Of a DNA stretch of 24,033 nt, positions 22,529 through 24,033 are shown piece after piece. Under the pieces are notes generated by a model, which saw only the letters and a program-made list of their open reading frames with translations, did not search any database and had not been told where the DNA came from. Position 1 is the stretch's first letter; each line of letters opens with the position of its first letter. Position numbers and translations under genes: made by a program. This stretch comes from DASRIA01 sp038203635. GTDB lineage: Bacteria > Actinomycetota > Thermoleophilia > Solirubrobacterales > JBBDJG01. The stretch covers positions 1 through 24,033 of the forward strand of contig JBBRDT010000054.1 of assembly GCA_038203635.1 (NCBI GenBank). Direction: 5' to 3'.

Positions 22529-23878
22529 TCAGACGGGGTGAAGCAGGGTGATCTTCTGAGCGCCGTGCTCGGTCACATAGATGTCCCCCGTGGCACGGTT
22601 CTCGACCAGATCAAGCGGGTCCATAAACCCGGTGAAGCCGGCGATGCCCGTCTCGGAGCCAACGATGTCCATGTTGGGGCCGCCGGGGGTCAGGGCGATG
22701 ATGTCGTCGCCCTGGCTGTAGCGCACAACCAGGAGCTTGCCCTGGAGGGCGCCGCCGAAGGTGTCCTTTCGGTACTCGATCACGCCGTTCGGAGACCTGT
22801 GCTGGCCAAAGTCGAAGGCCGCGCCGCGCCAGTTGCGATCGGGTTGGGTGCCGACCGGGTAGGCCGTCACTTCCGCGGTGTCCGTACCCGCGGTCGGATT
22901 CCCTCCGTTCGCCACCCACTCACAGCGCTGCGGGTTCGGGTGACCGTAGTAGCCGTTCTGCACGACGCGGAAGAGAAAGTCGTTCTGCACCTGCGCGACA
23001 TTGGAGAGGCCGGGGACCTGAGGGCCCGTATAGGGGCCGTTCGTGGCGGAATCGACTCGTGTCAGGCAGGAGGCAGGGAGAGGGTTGGGCGACGCGGGGG
23101 TATTACTGCCTGGATTCGAGCCGTTCGTCGGCACGTAGAGCTGTCCGTTCGTGTGCCAGACGAGGTCATACGCGTTTCGGATCCCGCTCGCATAGATCTT
23201 GACCGGGGCAAGCGGAGCAAAGGGATCGTAGGTCCCCCCCTCCTCGGTCTTCACGTCCAGCGGAGGTGTGGCGATCGCGGTCGGGTCCAGTCGCAGGACC
23301 GCGGCGGTGAGCTTGTGCTCCGGCCGGTTCTCCCAGATTGCCTCGGGCGCGCCCATGCCGCTGTTGCTTCCCTGGACGAAGTAGAGGGCGCCGTCGGGGC
23401 CGAACGCGAGGCTGTTCGTCAGGTGGTCACGCGCGAAGCGAGGTAGCCCGACCACATAGTCCTGCACGGTGGCGAGGTTCGGTCCGCTCAGGCGTGTCAC
23501 CTTGCCTGTCCAGTCAGGTCCGCCACTGAAGGCGTAGGCGGTGTGGGTCACCCACAGGACGAGGTTGCCGGCCGTCGCGGCCGGATCGAAAGCAAGGCCG
23601 ATCAGCATTCGCTGGGACCCGGCGTTAGCCGCCTGGAGGGAGCTAATCACCTCTGCAGTGCCGGTCGTGCCGTTGGAGTTCAGCGGAAAGCGCACGATCT
23701 CGCCGGTAAGCGTCCCCGCGTAGAGTTTCCCGTCGGGTCCGACGGCCACGCTCGTGAAGGGCCTGCCGGTCGCACTCGCAAGGGAGACCTTCTCGAACGT
23801 CACGGCAGCACCCGCCGGCGCCGCGAGCATCAGAAGGCTCAGGAGGGCCAGGACGAGTAGTCCTGCTGTCCTCGTCAT
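22529..23878 (-). CDS. Secreted PQQ-dependent sugar (sorbosone/glucose) dehydrogenase-like beta-propeller
   Basis: 449 residues with a signal peptide (TAGLLVLALLSLLMLAAPAGA, cleavage after AGA). The mature protein has propeller repeats such as SVAVGPDGKLYAGTLTGEI, SLAFGPDGALYFVQGSNSG and RNAYDLVWHTNGQLYVPTNG, and ends DIYVTEHGAQKITLLHPV. This is the fold of soluble PQQ glucose/sorbosone dehydrogenases, which oxidise sugars outside the cytoplasm. Whether the PQQ and Ca ligands are complete cannot be judged here, and some relatives are only structural propellers. ATG 23878 has AAGG about ten bases upstream. It is followed by a secreted domain in another frame. Confidence 0.85.
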   Translation of the reverse strand: MTRTAGLLVLALLSLLMLAAPAGAAVTFEKVSLASATGRPFTSVAVGPDGKLYAGTLTGEIVRFPLNSNGTTGTAEVISSLQAANAGSQRMLIGLAFDPAATAGNLVLWVTHTAYAFSGGPDWTGKVTRLSGPNLATVQDYVVGLPRFARDHLTNSLAFGPDGALYFVQGSNSGMGAPEAIWENRPEHKLTAAVLRLDPTAIATPPLDVKTEEGGTYDPFAPLAPVKIYASGIRNAYDLVWHTNGQLYVPTNGSNPGSNTPASPNPLPASCLTRVDSATNGPYTGPQVPGLSNVAQVQNDFLFRVVQNGYYGHPNPQRCEWVANGGNPTAGTDTAEVTAYPVGTQPDRNWRGAAFDFGQHRSPNGVIEYRKDTFGGALQGKLLVVRYSQGDDIIALTPGGPNMDIVGSETGIAGFTGFMDPLDLVENRATGDIYVTEHGAQKITLLHPV

Positions 23879-23909
23879 TGCGCGCCTTAGCTCGGACTAA
23901 CCCCAAGTA

Positions 23910-23926
23910 CCCCGGACACCCCGGGG
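23910..23926. repeat. GC hairpin upstream of the PQQ-dehydrogenase-like gene
   Basis: CCCCGG (23910-23915) and CCGGGG (23921-23926) around an ACACC loop, about 32 bases before the start of the gene on minus. It could sit in the 5' leader of that mRNA. Confidence 0.4.
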
Positions 23927-23948
23927 ACCAGTAGCAGCACCTCGAAGT

Positions 23949-23978
23949 CGGACGCCCCGGCCATGGCCGGGGCGTCCG
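23949..23978. promoter_or_regulatory. 30-bp perfect palindrome in divergent region
   Basis: The arms CGGACGCCCCGGCCA and TGGCCGGGGCGTCCG meet with no loop. The palindrome lies between the minus-strand secreted dehydrogenase and a plus-strand gene starting at the window edge. With no T-run on either side it is either a factor-independent hairpin of an older transcript or a regulator-binding site. Confidence 0.6.
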
Positions 23979-24021
23979 CGCGTGCGCTCAGGCTCCCTCG
24001 CTCAACGCCAATCAAGCTCAG

Positions 24022-24033
24022 AAAGGAACACAT
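24022..24033 (+). CDS. Start region of a gene leaving the window
   Basis: AAAGGA (24022-24027) followed by ACAC and AT at the last bases fits a ribosome site with an ATG beginning at 24032 and completed outside the window. Nothing can be said about the product. Confidence 0.4.

Overview
The window is high-GC DNA read as a chromosomal piece of an actinobacterium of the Thermoleophilia/Solirubrobacterales type. This is inferred from the gene set, not from a marker gene: short secreted proteins with Ala-rich signal peptides, a recurring secreted C-terminal domain ending in a DGLA(S/A)TD..F(A)xQG(I/V) motif, a WS/DGAT wax ester/TAG synthase, and sigma-70 with good AGGAGG ribosome sites. No CRISPR array, rRNA or complete insertion sequence was seen.

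Layout. 1-410: two divergent tRNA-like genes (Tyr on minus, Met on plus) with sound 3' halves and damaged 5' ends, then a strong terminator. 465-2042: a GMC oxidoreductase (minus). 2083-2420: a patchwork holding the tail of a secreted-protein domain and a 95-bp copy of the start of the ferric-reductase-like gene. 2433-5225: a secreted protein, a cold-shock protein with a CmoB-like methyltransferase, and a GDPD phosphodiesterase. 5244-6890: a minus-strand operon of two small proteins followed by a principal-type sigma factor. 7265-8605: an intact ferric-reductase/ferredoxin-reductase-like membrane flavohaem protein.

8606-9642 is a gene graveyard: remnants of a short-chain dehydrogenase, a tyrosine recombinase, a glutaredoxin/GST-N-like protein and a DedA protein lie end to end. 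Next come a duplicated membrane-protein module split by an apparent frameshift (9623-10931), a PAP2 phosphatase (10944-11534) and an OmpR-type response regulator whose last residues are replaced by a copy of the 3' end of the ferric-reductase-like gene (11591-12391). Then follow a secreted protein, a membrane sensor lacking its output domain, and a Phd-VapC type toxin-antitoxin pair with an operator-like inverted repeat.

15058-21419 looks like a neutral-lipid island. A minus-strand set (phasin-like coiled protein, alpha/beta hydrolase, PlsC-like acyltransferase) diverges from a plus-strand set (WS/DGAT, HMG-CoA reductase overlapping it by 4 nt, TetR regulator). The set suggests synthesis, coating and turnover of stored esters, with an unexpected HMG-CoA reductase. 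21898-23878 encodes a secreted PQQ-type sugar dehydrogenase and a C-terminal secreted domain in the next frame, probably one gene broken by a single base. A 30-bp perfect palindrome and the ribosome site of a gene leaving the window close the sequence.

The strongest unexplained signal is mosaic structure: pieces of one flavohaem gene lie on both sides of the intact copy, and several gene remnants have sharp junctions.
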